From NCBI GenBank assembly GCA_029239935.1, contig JARBTY010000016.1:1-28830 (forward strand): a stretch of 28,830 bases of DNA, in the 5' to 3' direction. The notes below the pieces were generated by a model that did no database searches, was not told the origin of the DNA, and worked only from the letters and a program-made list of their open reading frames with translations. The DNA is from Clostridia bacterium (GTDB lineage: Bacteria; Bacillota_A; Clostridia; Lachnospirales; Cellulosilyticaceae). Below, in pieces: positions 13,701 to 23,400 of the stretch (the stretch's first letter is position 1; every line of letters begins with the position of its first letter). Both the position numbers and the translations under genes were made by a program.

Positions 13701-15209
13701 ATGGCTGAGATATTACAAAGTTTATTTCAAGGTTTTCAAGTAGCCCTAACGCCAGAAATGATTTTTTGGGTTACCCTTGGGGGTATTCTTGGAACAATTG
13801 TTGGTATGCTGCCAGGGCTTGGCCCTGCTACGGGGGTTGCAGTTTTACTCCCCATTACTTTTACGATGGGGCCTACAGCAGCACTGATTACAATGTGTGG
13901 TATTTATTATGGGGCAATGTTTGGGGGTTCAAGAGCATCAATTCTTATTAATACACCAGGCGATGGAGCGGCCATGGCAGCAACATTCGATGGCTATCCA
14001 ATGGCCATGAATGGCCGGGCGGAAGCTGCTCTTGCCATGTCGGGCATCGCATCATTTATTGGGGGGACGATATCGGCGGTATTAATGGTTTTTGTAGCCG
14101 TGCCAGTTGCCAGATTTGCTATTAAATTTGGACCTGCTGAATATTGTTTACTTATGGTTGCTGCTTTATCTATGACAGCGTCTATGTCAAAGAAAAACAT
14201 GACAAATGGTTTTATATCCATGTTTCTTGGGTTAATGGTTGCGACAGTGGGGCTTGATGCCCAAACAGGAACAAACCGTTTCACCTTTGGAAGTATGGAG
14301 CTTCAAGGAGGCATTGATTTCTTAATTGTAATTATAGGTGTATTTGCCATTGGTGAGGTATTTAAAAGTTATGGCAGTATCCTTACTGGTAAGAAAAAGA
14401 TGCAGACTAAATTTGGGAAAATATGGATAACCAAAGAGGATTGGAGAAAATCATGGATACCGATTCTTAGAAGTACGCCGTTAGGTTTTATTGTAGGAGC
14501 ATTACCGGGTGCTGGTGGGACCATGGCGGCTCTAATGGCTTATAACAATGAAAAGCAGATTTCAAAGAATCCAGAAGCATTTGGTAAAGGTGAGATTGTT
14601 GGACTTGCAGCCCCAGAAGCTGCAAACAATGCGGCCTCGGTAGGAGCGCTTATTCCAATGTTAACACTGGGCATTCCGGGTTCAGGAACAACGGCAATTA
14701 TGATGGGTGCATTACTCATGTTAGGCTTACAGCCAGGTCCATTGCTGTTCACACAACATCCAGATGTTGCTTGGGGGCTGATTGCGAGTATGTTTGTTGG
14801 AAACTTGATATTAGCACTTATTAATATTCCTTTATGTGGTGCATTGGTTCGCGTACTTTCTGTACCACCAAAAATTCTTTATCCTTGTGTATTAGGGTTA
14901 TCTTTTATTGGTGTTTATGCAATTGGAAATAGTACAATGGATTTCTATCTTATGTTAGGGTTTGGCCTTTTAGGTATGTTGCTAGAAAGTGTTAAAATAC
15001 CAACAGCACCGATGATTTTAGGTGCAATTGTAGGCGGAACGATGGAAACTTCTTTTAGACAAGCCTTAACAATATCCAATGGCAGTTTTGGTATATTCTT
15101 TAAATCGCCTATTGCCATTTCACTGATTATTATTACAATCATATCAATTGTATACCCCATACTGAAAGACAAGATGTTAGAAAAAAGAAGAACAAGTACA
15201 TCCGCTTAG
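13701..15209 (+). CDS. tctA: TctA large membrane subunit of the tripartite tricarboxylate transporter
   Basis: 502 residues with about twelve hydrophobic segments, the full family length. The two signature regions are intact: GMLPGLGPATGVAVLLPITF near 35-55 and ASILINTPGDGAAMAATFDG after it, then in the second half GALPGAGGTMAALMAYNNEK, AAPEAANNAASVGALIPM and LGIPGSGTTAIMMGALL. TctA is the channel-forming part of this ion-driven, binding-protein-dependent uptake system. AAGGAGG lies 11 bases before the ATG. With tctC and tctB it gives the citrate operon its own uptake system in place of the CitS/CitM/CitT-type carriers more often linked with citrate lyase. Confidence 0.96.
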   Translation: MAEILQSLFQGFQVALTPEMIFWVTLGGILGTIVGMLPGLGPATGVAVLLPITFTMGPTAALITMCGIYYGAMFGGSRASILINTPGDGAAMAATFDGYPMAMNGRAEAALAMSGIASFIGGTISAVLMVFVAVPVARFAIKFGPAEYCLLMVAALSMTASMSKKNMTNGFISMFLGLMVATVGLDAQTGTNRFTFGSMELQGGIDFLIVIIGVFAIGEVFKSYGSILTGKKKMQTKFGKIWITKEDWRKSWIPILRSTPLGFIVGALPGAGGTMAALMAYNNEKQISKNPEAFGKGEIVGLAAPEAANNAASVGALIPMLTLGIPGSGTTAIMMGALLMLGLQPGPLLFTQHPDVAWGLIASMFVGNLILALINIPLCGALVRVLSVPPKILYPCVLGLSFIGVYAIGNSTMDFYLMLGFGLLGMLLESVKIPTAPMILGAIVGGTMETSFRQALTISNGSFGIFFKSPIAISLIIITIISIVYPILKDKMLEKRRTSTSA

Positions 15210-15242
15210 ATCGTAAGAGCTTGAAAATAAGGGAGAGTATCA

Positions 15243-16133
15243 ATGACTCATATAAGGATCTATGAAAAAATAAACCAATGTGCTCTACAAGCGCTGCTGT
15301 ATGAAGTGACAGTATCTCCAAAGCCAGGTTTAGTTGACCGTTACAATAGTGGAGCTCATAAAGACATGGACATTTTCACTTTTATGAGCAGCAGTGCAGC
15401 TTTATCTCATTATTTTTATGATTGCAGTGTTAAAACAATAAACATCTTAGAAAATTTTAAAGACGAGCAGTTATATAATCATCTATTTATCACATTAAGA
15501 AAAATAGGTCTTCAAGCTGAAAACAATATGTATAAAGCAACCAAAGGAGTCAATACCCACAAAGGATTAATATTTTCTTTAGGTCTTATCGCTGCAGCGG
15601 CATCTATAGTATTTTATAAAACACAGGATTTGAAAATTTCTATTACAGATGTATCAGAAGAATTAAAAAAAGTAACCAAAGGTTTATGTCAAAAAGACTT
15701 TGCAAATATTGACAAAAAAGAAATATTAAGTGCTGGAGAAAAACTTTATTTGAATGATGGGATTAAAGGGATTAGAGGAGAAGCAGAAAAAGGATTTCCG
15801 TCTGTAACTGATCTGGCCTATCCTAAACTGTGTGAATATATACAACATACAAGTCATTCCTTTAATGATATACTAGTTAATGTACTCCTTCACCTAATGG
15901 CGACAACAGAAGATACTAATATTTTGTCAAGACATGATATAGCCACCTTAAATGATGTTCAAAAAAAAGCCAAGGAAGCGTTAGAGTTAGGCGGCATATT
16001 TACCGGAGACGGAAAAGCATATGTTCAACACATGGACAGAGATTTCATAAAAAGAAATATTAGCCCTGGTGGAGCTGCAGATTTACTAGCAGTGACGGTT
16101 ATGTTTTATTCACTACAAAACAATACGATATAA
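15243..16133 (+). CDS. citG: Triphosphoribosyl-dephospho-CoA synthase CitG
   Basis: 296 residues. CitG makes the precursor of the citrate lyase prosthetic group from ATP and dephospho-CoA. Family hallmarks are ALLYEVTVSPKPGLVDRYNSGAH near the N-terminus, GVNTHKGLIFSLGLIAAA (about 102-119), FPSVTDLAYPKL, TTEDTNILSRHD and the C-terminal SPGGAADLLAVTVMF. It is complete and has AGGGAGAG before the ATG. Lying last, behind the transport genes and separated from citX, it still belongs to the same run: only 33 bases follow tctA, and the strong terminator is about 100 bases downstream. Confidence 0.95.
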   Translation: MTHIRIYEKINQCALQALLYEVTVSPKPGLVDRYNSGAHKDMDIFTFMSSSAALSHYFYDCSVKTINILENFKDEQLYNHLFITLRKIGLQAENNMYKATKGVNTHKGLIFSLGLIAAAASIVFYKTQDLKISITDVSEELKKVTKGLCQKDFANIDKKEILSAGEKLYLNDGIKGIRGEAEKGFPSVTDLAYPKLCEYIQHTSHSFNDILVNVLLHLMATTEDTNILSRHDIATLNDVQKKAKEALELGGIFTGDGKAYVQHMDRDFIKRNISPGGAADLLAVTVMFYSLQNNTI

Positions 16134-16152
16134 ACACCTGAGATAATGTACG

Positions 16153-16176
16153 AACGCCTACGCGCACTATGGCGTT
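16153..16176. repeat. GC-rich hairpin island after citG, nature unknown
   Basis: AACGCC (16153-16158) pairs with GGCGTT (16171-16176) around TACGCGCACTAT. The stretch from about 16150 to 16195 is much richer in G and C than the surrounding AT-rich gap and has no T-run. It could be a relic of a repeat element or part of an RNA structure. The gap 16134-16448 otherwise holds the terminator at 16234 and a weak promoter near 16350. Confidence 0.35.
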
Positions 16177-16233
16177 AAGTGGTGTGGTGGGATAATGATT
16201 TAAGATATGAAAAACCGTATAATAAATAAAAAG

Positions 16234-16275
16234 ACATTCTATATTAAGCTAATAAAATATAGAATGTTTTTTTAT
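16234..16275 (+). terminator. Terminator of the citrate operon
   Basis: A perfect 12-bp stem ACATTCTATATT (16234-16245) / AATATAGAATGT (16256-16267) is followed by seven further T and a T-rich tail. It closes the kinase-cit-tct-citG transcript. Confidence 0.9.
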
Positions 16276-16349
16276 TTATTATTTTAGAATGTAATAATGA
16301 ATCAATTGCTAAATAAAAGTTAAATATGGTTTAAGATATAAATATTTAC

Positions 16350-16378
16350 TTGACAGTGCAATTGGAAATATGTAACAA
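16350..16378 (+). promoter_or_regulatory. Possible promoter of the 139-aa gene
   Basis: A perfect -35 TTGACA (16350-16355) has only a weak -10 (TAACAA, 16373-16378) at 17 bp. Another TATAAT lies at 16404-16409 without a -35. One of these probably starts transcription of the gene at 16449. Confidence 0.4.
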
Positions 16379-16448
16379 TAAGAGAAATTTATACATAACA
16401 TTATATAATAAGTATGATATAAAATGTTTTATTGAGGGGGGTTGCATA

Positions 16449-16868
16449 ATGGATACAGATAAACTATTAACCATTAAAGCGCATTTAAAAGAGAAGGGAA
16501 AGGCCATTCCTGAGTATATACAACGGGATCCTTACCACTGGAATTCAAAGCTGTATATGGCAAAGCTGCTTTATGAAATGGGTGAGACAAAGGAGGCGTA
16601 TATGATCCTTAGAAATATTTATGAGGAAAATACCTTCAGGTTTGATAAGGCTACCCATGGGGCATATGAAGAATATATTATAGAAAAGGTTAAGTTTTTT
16701 GAAGAACTTGCCAAGCTCAGTTTGGAGGTCACCAAGGAGCCGTCTCAGAGTATTCCTTATTTGGATGAAGCGCTCATCATGCTAGATGGTGCGGAAAGTG
16801 TCCATCCCTATATTAATCCAAATGATATTGCACAGCTCAAGAAATCTTATCTTAAGATGCTGGCTTAG
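16449..16868 (+). CDS. Small helical (TPR-like) protein of unknown function
   Basis: 139 residues from the ATG at 16449, which follows GAGGGGGG. The frame is open further 5' but without a better start. I do not recognise the family. The protein is soluble and predicted almost entirely helical, in pairs: WNSKLYMAKLLYEMGETKEA (about 34-53) looks like one tetratricopeptide unit, and SIPYLDEALIMLDGAE (about 101-116) like a second. No signal peptide, membrane segment or cysteine pair is seen. Its own terminator at 16910 separates it from addB, so a role in repair is not implied. It may be a small scaffold or adaptor. Confidence 0.65.
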   Translation: MDTDKLLTIKAHLKEKGKAIPEYIQRDPYHWNSKLYMAKLLYEMGETKEAYMILRNIYEENTFRFDKATHGAYEEYIIEKVKFFEELAKLSLEVTKEPSQSIPYLDEALIMLDGAESVHPYINPNDIAQLKKSYLKMLA

Positions 16869-16909
16869 GAATAAAATTTGATAATTAGTCATTAAGTGAA
16901 AGTGTTTAT

Positions 16910-16944
16910 AATCCTCTATGGTAGAAAATCCATAGAGGATTTTT
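16910..16944 (+). terminator. Terminator after the 139-aa gene
   Basis: A perfect 12-bp stem AATCCTCTATGG (16910-16921) / CCATAGAGGATT (16930-16941) with an 8-base loop is followed by TTT. The T-run is short. Confidence 0.8.
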
Positions 16945-16956
16945 AAATACAAAATA

Positions 16957-16965
16957 TGGTATAAT
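16957..16965 (+). promoter_or_regulatory. Extended -10 promoter of the addBA operon
   Basis: TGGTATAAT is an extended -10 (TG-N-TATAAT). The -35 position, about 16937-16942, falls in the preceding terminator arm and is a poor match, so the TG extension probably carries the promoter. The addB start is about 60 bases downstream. Confidence 0.7.
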
Positions 16966-17025
16966 AGATGGAGAGTAAAGGATAATAAAGTAACAGATGA
17001 ACCTAAGGAAAAGAGGTTTTGTACA

Positions 17026-20000
17026 GTGAATGTGGAATTTATTTTAGGAAGAGCTGGGAGCGGAAAGACGACCTATTGTTATAATCAGATAGAAAATGAA
17101 CTAAAGGAAGATCACTTTACAGATCTTTATCTATTAGTTCCAGAGCAGTTTAATCTTCAGACGCAAATGGACCTTTCAAAAAGATTGTATCCAGGACTAT
17201 TAAGAGCACAAGTCATAAGCTTTAATAACCTGGCTAAACAAATTTTAAAAGAAACAGGGGAGATGACAGTCCCTGCAATAGATGATTTAGAAAGGGTTAT
17301 GATCCTTAAAAAGATTATGGAGGATCACAAAAAAGAACTTATTTTTTTCAAAAAAAGTATTTATAACACCGGTTTTATTGAGAATATCAATCGTTTTATT
17401 GAGGTATTAGAGCAGACTTGTACCTCACAGAAAGTACTTCAAGATTTTATAGAGGATGCTAGATCCAGTACCTTATTTAAAAGTAAGCTGCAGGATATTA
17501 TGACCATCTATACCCATTTTGAAGCTTATATAGCAGGGCATTTTATAACGACCGAAAAAACAATGCAATTACTCGCGGGGAGTATTCCTAAAAGCCAACA
17601 ATTAGAGAATACGACGCTATGGATAGATGGATTTTATGGCTTTACTAATGCACAGCTGAATAGTGTTAGGGCACTTATTAAAAAGTGCCAAAAAGTTAAG
17701 ATTACGTTACCGTCTGATAAAGTTTATCAGCTAGGGGATAAAATAAGAGAAACCCATCCTTTTTATGAGAGCATCAAAACGTACCAGAGAATAATGGGTA
17801 TATGCCAGGAGGAGCAGTTGACTTACAGTACCCATTATCTTTCAGCAGAGGAAATCAAAAATCACGGGATATCAGAGGAAATCGCATATATCGAAGAGAA
17901 CTATCTCAATGCCTATACCCCTCCATTTACCAAAGAGATAAAAGATTTGAGCCTTTATAGGCATACCAATAAAAATGATGAAATTGAACAGACAGCCAAA
18001 ATGATTATAGAATTAGTGAGAGATTATGGGTATAGATATCATGATATAGCTGTTATAGTAGGGGATCTGTCAGCGTATAAATCCAGTATACAAAGTGTTT
18101 TTAAAGAGTATGAGATTCCTTGCTTTTTGGATATGAAGAGAAGTCTCCATACCAATAGCTTAGTTGCAGCCCTAGAAGGAGTATTAGAAGTCATCACTTC
18201 TAGCTATGCTTATAAAAGTATGATGGCACTTTTGAGGACTTATATTTTTAATATTGATAGGGAAGATATTGATTATCTGGAGAATTATATTTTAGCCTAT
18301 GGTATAAAAGGTAAGAAAAAGTGGCGGGAAGTATGGCAGTTTGATCAAAAAGGAGCGTTTTTAGAAGAACGAATCAATGCCATTCGGGAAAAGGTATTAG
18401 GGCCTATTGCAGCGTTGGAGCAACGCATTCAAGATGCCAAACGAGATAAGGCTCTAAGTGTAGCAGACTTAACTAAAAGTCTGTATTATTTTCTGGAAGA
18501 CACAGAGGCCTATGACGGCTTACAAAAGCATATTGCCTATCATCAAAAGACCCATAATAGAGAACTAGAGCTGGAAAATACTCAAATTTGGGAGCAGGTT
18601 GTAGAAATATTTGAACGTCTTGTAGCTATTTTGGGAGAAGAGCAGGTGACTGTAGGTGCCTATAAAAGGATTATCAGTACAAGCTTTTCTTACCTCAAAA
18701 TGGGCATTATCCCGCCGTCACAGGATCAGGTGCTGATTGGGACCATTGATAGGACCAGACTCCCAAGAATAAAAGCTATGTTTATTATGGGCATGAATGA
18801 GGGACTTATTCCGAAGATAGGTAATACAATAGAATTATTTTCAGATATGGATAAGGTTACTTTAAATACTTTGTGTCAGGGAAGTGATTATGAAAAAGAC
18901 AGTTTCTATGACAAAGTGATTAATGAGCCGATGTATGCCTCAAGTTTTGCAGTGTATACGGCGCTTACTAGAGCCACAGACAAGCTGTATATAAGTGCGG
19001 TTTTGGCTGATGAAAATGGCAAATCCTTAAGACCTTCACTTATTTTTTATAAAATTAAAAAGATATTCAAAGGGGCAGAAAAACAACTTATACCCCACTT
19101 GTTAGAACAGGTAAATAGCCCACTGCCTACCTTTGGATATGTAGGCGGGTTATTAAGGGCGTATATGGAGGACAGGGAAAAGGAAGAGGATTGGAAAGAT
19201 ATTGTAAGCTGGTATTTTGATAAACAAGAGTGGCAGACCAGACTGCTGGAACTGCCGGCCAATCTAAGCTATACCAATCAGCAGCATTATCTGGATAAAG
19301 AGACAACCCCTTTACTTTATGATGCTACCTTAAAGACGAATATCTCTCAATTAGAAACTTTTAGGAGCTGTGCATGCTGCTATTTTATTAAGTATGGCAT
19401 AAAAGCAGAAGAGAGAAAAATATTTTCATGGGATAGCGCCAAGATAGGTACTTTATTTCATGCCTCTTTGGAGCAGTACCCTAAGGAATTAGAAAAACTT
19501 GGGACAAACTGGACAGAGGCCAGTGAAAATCAGATGGAACAGGCTGTCAAAGAGGCGACGCTGTTTGCTGTAGACCATTACCAAATAGCTGACAAAGATA
19601 CGGGTAAATTTAAATATACTGCTTCAAAGCTAGAAAAAATGACGAAGCGGGCCATCAAGGCTTTAACGGTGCATCTAAGAAATGGTGCTTTTATTCCCAA
19701 GGACTACGAGGTTAATTTTGCAGAAGGTGAAGCACTGCCCCCTATTGAAATTATCATTGATGAAGAAAAAAAGCTGCTTATTACAGGGCAGATAGACAGA
19801 GTCGATATTTATTACAAAGATGCAGACAGAAGTTATATTAAGATTTTAGATTACAAAACAGGCAATAAGTTATTTAGCTTACTGGAGGTCTATTATGGAT
19901 TGCAGCTGCAGCTGCTCTTATACCTAGATGCCTATCTCAAGCTTAATAAAGAGTATGAACCAGGGGGAATTTTTTATTTTCATATTACCAATCCTTATAT

Positions 20001-20436
20001 CAGCTATCAGGCGGGCATGAATGAAGAAGAAATAGATGAGAAGAACTTAAAGCAGTTCAAACTGTCAGGCTTAGCTCTAGATGAGCTCGAAATTATTTCA
20101 GCCTTAGATAAGAACCATACAGGGAGCACCATACCTGTCAGTATCAATAAAGACGGCAGTATAAAAAAAGGATCAGCCGTGGCAAGTGGAGAAGAATTTC
20201 AGAATCTGGAAGATCATATTGTGCATACAATCAGGACGTTGGGCAAGCAGATTCTAGAGGGAAAAGTAAGTGCGAAACCCTTTAAGCTCGGCACCAAACA
20301 TCCTTGTTTATATTGTGCATACAGTACCATTTGTCAATTTGATGAAAGCCAGCCGGACAATAGCTATGAGACACTAGATACGCTGAGCAAAGAAGAAGTT
20401 TGGGAAAAACTATGTTTAGGAAAGGAAACCAAATAG
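17026..20436 (+). CDS. addB: ATP-dependent helicase/nuclease subunit AddB
   Basis: 1136 residues from a GTG start with AAGAGG nine bases upstream. It is the second subunit of AddAB, which processes double-strand breaks for RecA-dependent repair as RecBCD does in enteric bacteria. The N-terminal Walker A is GRAGSGKTT (8-16). Other helicase-like segments are LYLLVPEQFNLQTQMDL and FIMGMNEGLIPK. The C-terminal nuclease domain shows GQIDRVD and ILDYKTG with the catalytic Asp and Lys. Four cysteines fit the known AddB iron-sulfur cluster: C784 (in SCACCYF) and C1094, C1097 and C1103 (CLYCAYSTIC, spacing C-x2-C-x5-C). The protein therefore looks fully functional. addA begins immediately after its stop. 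Confidence 0.97.
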   Translation: MNVEFILGRAGSGKTTYCYNQIENELKEDHFTDLYLLVPEQFNLQTQMDLSKRLYPGLLRAQVISFNNLAKQILKETGEMTVPAIDDLERVMILKKIMEDHKKELIFFKKSIYNTGFIENINRFIEVLEQTCTSQKVLQDFIEDARSSTLFKSKLQDIMTIYTHFEAYIAGHFITTEKTMQLLAGSIPKSQQLENTTLWIDGFYGFTNAQLNSVRALIKKCQKVKITLPSDKVYQLGDKIRETHPFYESIKTYQRIMGICQEEQLTYSTHYLSAEEIKNHGISEEIAYIEENYLNAYTPPFTKEIKDLSLYRHTNKNDEIEQTAKMIIELVRDYGYRYHDIAVIVGDLSAYKSSIQSVFKEYEIPCFLDMKRSLHTNSLVAALEGVLEVITSSYAYKSMMALLRTYIFNIDREDIDYLENYILAYGIKGKKKWREVWQFDQKGAFLEERINAIREKVLGPIAALEQRIQDAKRDKALSVADLTKSLYYFLEDTEAYDGLQKHIAYHQKTHNRELELENTQIWEQVVEIFERLVAILGEEQVTVGAYKRIISTSFSYLKMGIIPPSQDQVLIGTIDRTRLPRIKAMFIMGMNEGLIPKIGNTIELFSDMDKVTLNTLCQGSDYEKDSFYDKVINEPMYASSFAVYTALTRATDKLYISAVLADENGKSLRPSLIFYKIKKIFKGAEKQLIPHLLEQVNSPLPTFGYVGGLLRAYMEDREKEEDWKDIVSWYFDKQEWQTRLLELPANLSYTNQQHYLDKETTPLLYDATLKTNISQLETFRSCACCYFIKYGIKAEERKIFSWDSAKIGTLFHASLEQYPKELEKLGTNWTEASENQMEQAVKEATLFAVDHYQIADKDTGKFKYTASKLEKMTKRAIKALTVHLRNGAFIPKDYEVNFAEGEALPPIEIIIDEEKKLLITGQIDRVDIYYKDADRSYIKILDYKTGNKLFSLLEVYYGLQLQLLLYLDAYLKLNKEYEPGGIFYFHITNPYISYQAGMNEEEIDEKNLKQFKLSGLALDELEIISALDKNHTGSTIPVSINKDGSIKKGSAVASGEEFQNLEDHIVHTIRTLGKQILEGKVSAKPFKLGTKHPCLYCAYSTICQFDESQPDNSYETLDTLSKEEVWEKLCLGKETK

Positions 20437-23400
20437 ATGGGATGGACAAATGCGCAGCAGGCAGCAATAGATAAAAGACATGCAGATATATTGGTTTCAG
20501 CGGCAGCGGGCTCGGGTAAAACGGCCGTATTAACCGAAAGAGTCATGAACAGAATAGCAGGGACTGACAAGGAAGAACCTATTCCAATAGACAGGTTCTT
20601 AATTGTGACCTTTACCAGTGCGGCTGCTAATGAAATGAAAGAGCGTATCAGCGGTAAGCTGTCTGACAGGATACTGGCACTGCAGAATGAGGAAGTGTAT
20701 ACACCAGAAATAAGAGAAAAAATGGCTTATTTAGAAAAACAGATTTCATTGATACAAACAGCATCGATTTCCACCATACATTCCTTTTGTCTTAAGGTCA
20801 TTAAGAGTTATTTTAATAAACTAGAGATAGATCCTAATATTAAGGTAGCCCATCAAGCAGAGCTTTCTATTATGAAGATGGAAATTTTAGAGGGGTTGAT
20901 AGAAGAAAAACTGGATGAAGGAGAAACAGGATTTTTAAGACTAGCAGAAATTTATGGCAGTGTTCAGGGCATGGCACCTCTTATGAAACTTATTTTAGAA
21001 GTCCATTCTTTTTCTAAAAGCACACCCTTACCAGAAGTATGGCTGGATGAAAAGGTCAGGATGTTATGCAGCAGTTATAAGGACTTAGAAGAAATGCCAT
21101 GGAGCGTAGCGATTAAAAGCAATGTCTGCAATCAACTAGAAGACCTATTAATACTTTATCAAGAAGCGTTTAAATTATGTGATAAGGCAAACGGACCAGA
21201 GCTTTATAAAGCACTGCTGGAGGAAGATATCAAGCAGATAGGGGAAATTGATTTTAAAAGCACACTAAGTGAAATCATCACAAAAATAAATCATATCAAC
21301 TTTGGCAGTCTGCCAAGGAAAAAACAAGACTGTGACGAGGGACTTAAGGAACAGGTTAAAGCCTATAGGAATCTAGTCAAAGACAGTATAAAGGATATGA
21401 AAGAGGATTTGGCTTTTATCAATGATTATAAAGTAGTTCAAACGCTGCCGCTTACAGGGGAGCTGATGAAAGAGCTGGTTGCGCTGATTAAAATATTTGA
21501 AGACAGATACCAGATGAGTAAGCAAACTAAGGGAATTGTGGATTACAATGACCTCGAACATCTATGTATGAAGGTGCTTATAGAGCCGCAGTTTGATACA
21601 TCGGGTATATTAACAGGGATTGTTTATACAGATGCAGCAAAGGAACTGAGTCAATTTTATAAAGAGGTTTATATTGATGAGTATCAAGACAGTAATACTG
21701 TACAGGAAATGATCCTTAGTGCCATTGCACAGAGGAAGGGTGAGCAAGGCCCTACACGTTTTATGGTAGGGGACATGAAGCAAAGCATCTATCGTTTTAG
21801 GTTAGCCAATCCACTGATATTTGCAGACAAGTATGAAAAGTGGGAAAAATATTTGGGAGAGGAAGAAAGCAGTGCAGAGCAAGTTTGTATTGACCTTTCT
21901 CAAAATTTTAGAAGCAGGAAAAATATTTTAGCGGGTGTCAATGATTTGTTTAGTCAACTGATGAGTAAGGAAGTAGGGGAACTGGAATACGATGAGTATG
22001 CCAGCCTTAAGGTAGGTAATTTGTATCAGGAGGGAGTCTTAGAAGAGCCGGAGACTCAAAGCATTGCCGATACCGTAGAGCTGCACCTGTTAGAAACTAA
22101 GATCAAGGAAGAACAAAAAGAAGCCTTAGAGGATGAAGATGAAATGGATGAGATGAAGACCGTTGAGTGGGAAGCTTTGATGACAGCAACACTCATAGAT
22201 AAGCTTTTGAAAGGGGAAGGAAACCCCACTCATCTATATGATAAAGAGATCAAGGGCTATAGAAAGATTGAACCAAGGGATATTGTGATACTCCTTAGAG
22301 CCACCAAGGATAAGGCGGCAGTATTTGAGAATGCACTGATTAATAAAGGCATAGGGGCCTATGCAGATATAACCAGCAGCTTTTTTGAAGCCATAGAAGT
22401 CGAGACAATGATAGCTTTTATGAAAATTATTGATAACCCCTTGCAGGACATCCCGCTTATTACAGTGCTTCGTTCACCTATAGTAGGGGTTAGTTTAGAT
22501 GATTTGGTGATCATCAGAAAAGCATCGGACACTGGATGTTTTTACGAGGCACTAAAGGCTTATTTGTTAACCAGTGGGGCGAAGGACTCCATTAAGCAGT
22601 TTGCTCAGCTATTACAAAGTTACCGTATTCGAAGCAATCACTATGCGATAGAGGAACTGCTTTCTGAAATTTATGTGGAATCGGGGTATTACAGATATGT
22701 TTCTATGCTACCAACAGGGGCCAAAAAGAAAGCAAATCTCAGAATGCTTAGAAAATATGCTGAAGAGTTTGAAGAAAATACCCATGGCAAACTTTTTAGC
22801 TTTATTCATTATCTCGATCAGCTCAAAGAAACCGGTGAAGGTTTAGAGGAGGCCAAGCTTATAGGAGAAAGCGAAAATCTAGTACGAATCATGAGCATTC
22901 ACAAAAGCAAAGGCTTAGAGTTTGGGGTGGTATTTTTATGCGATACAGCCAAACGATTTAATCATAAAGATGTCGCTAAAAGTGTACTCTTGCACCATGA
23001 ATTAGGATTAGCGCCAGAGTTTATAGACATAGAAAGTCATGTGAAATACCCCACCATTCCTAAAATGGCTGTAAAAAGTCAAATTTTAAGAGAAAATATT
23101 TCCGAGGAAATGAGAGTCCTCTATGTAGCATTGACTCGGGCAAAGGAAAAACTCTTTATTACAGGTGTAATTTCAGATTTTTTAAAGAAAACTAGAGAAT
23201 GGAGCTTATTTGGAGCCAGAACTCAACAAGGTATCGTGCCTTTAGGAATTAGACGGGGCGGATCCTATCTAAACTGGATGGGAATGAGCCTGTATGCACA
23301 TAGTGGTTTTGGGGCCATAAGGGACAACGCACAGATAGCATCTGAGTTTAGTTTTGAAGGAACCTCCAAATGGCACCTGCAGTTGTGGGATAAGACGCTT

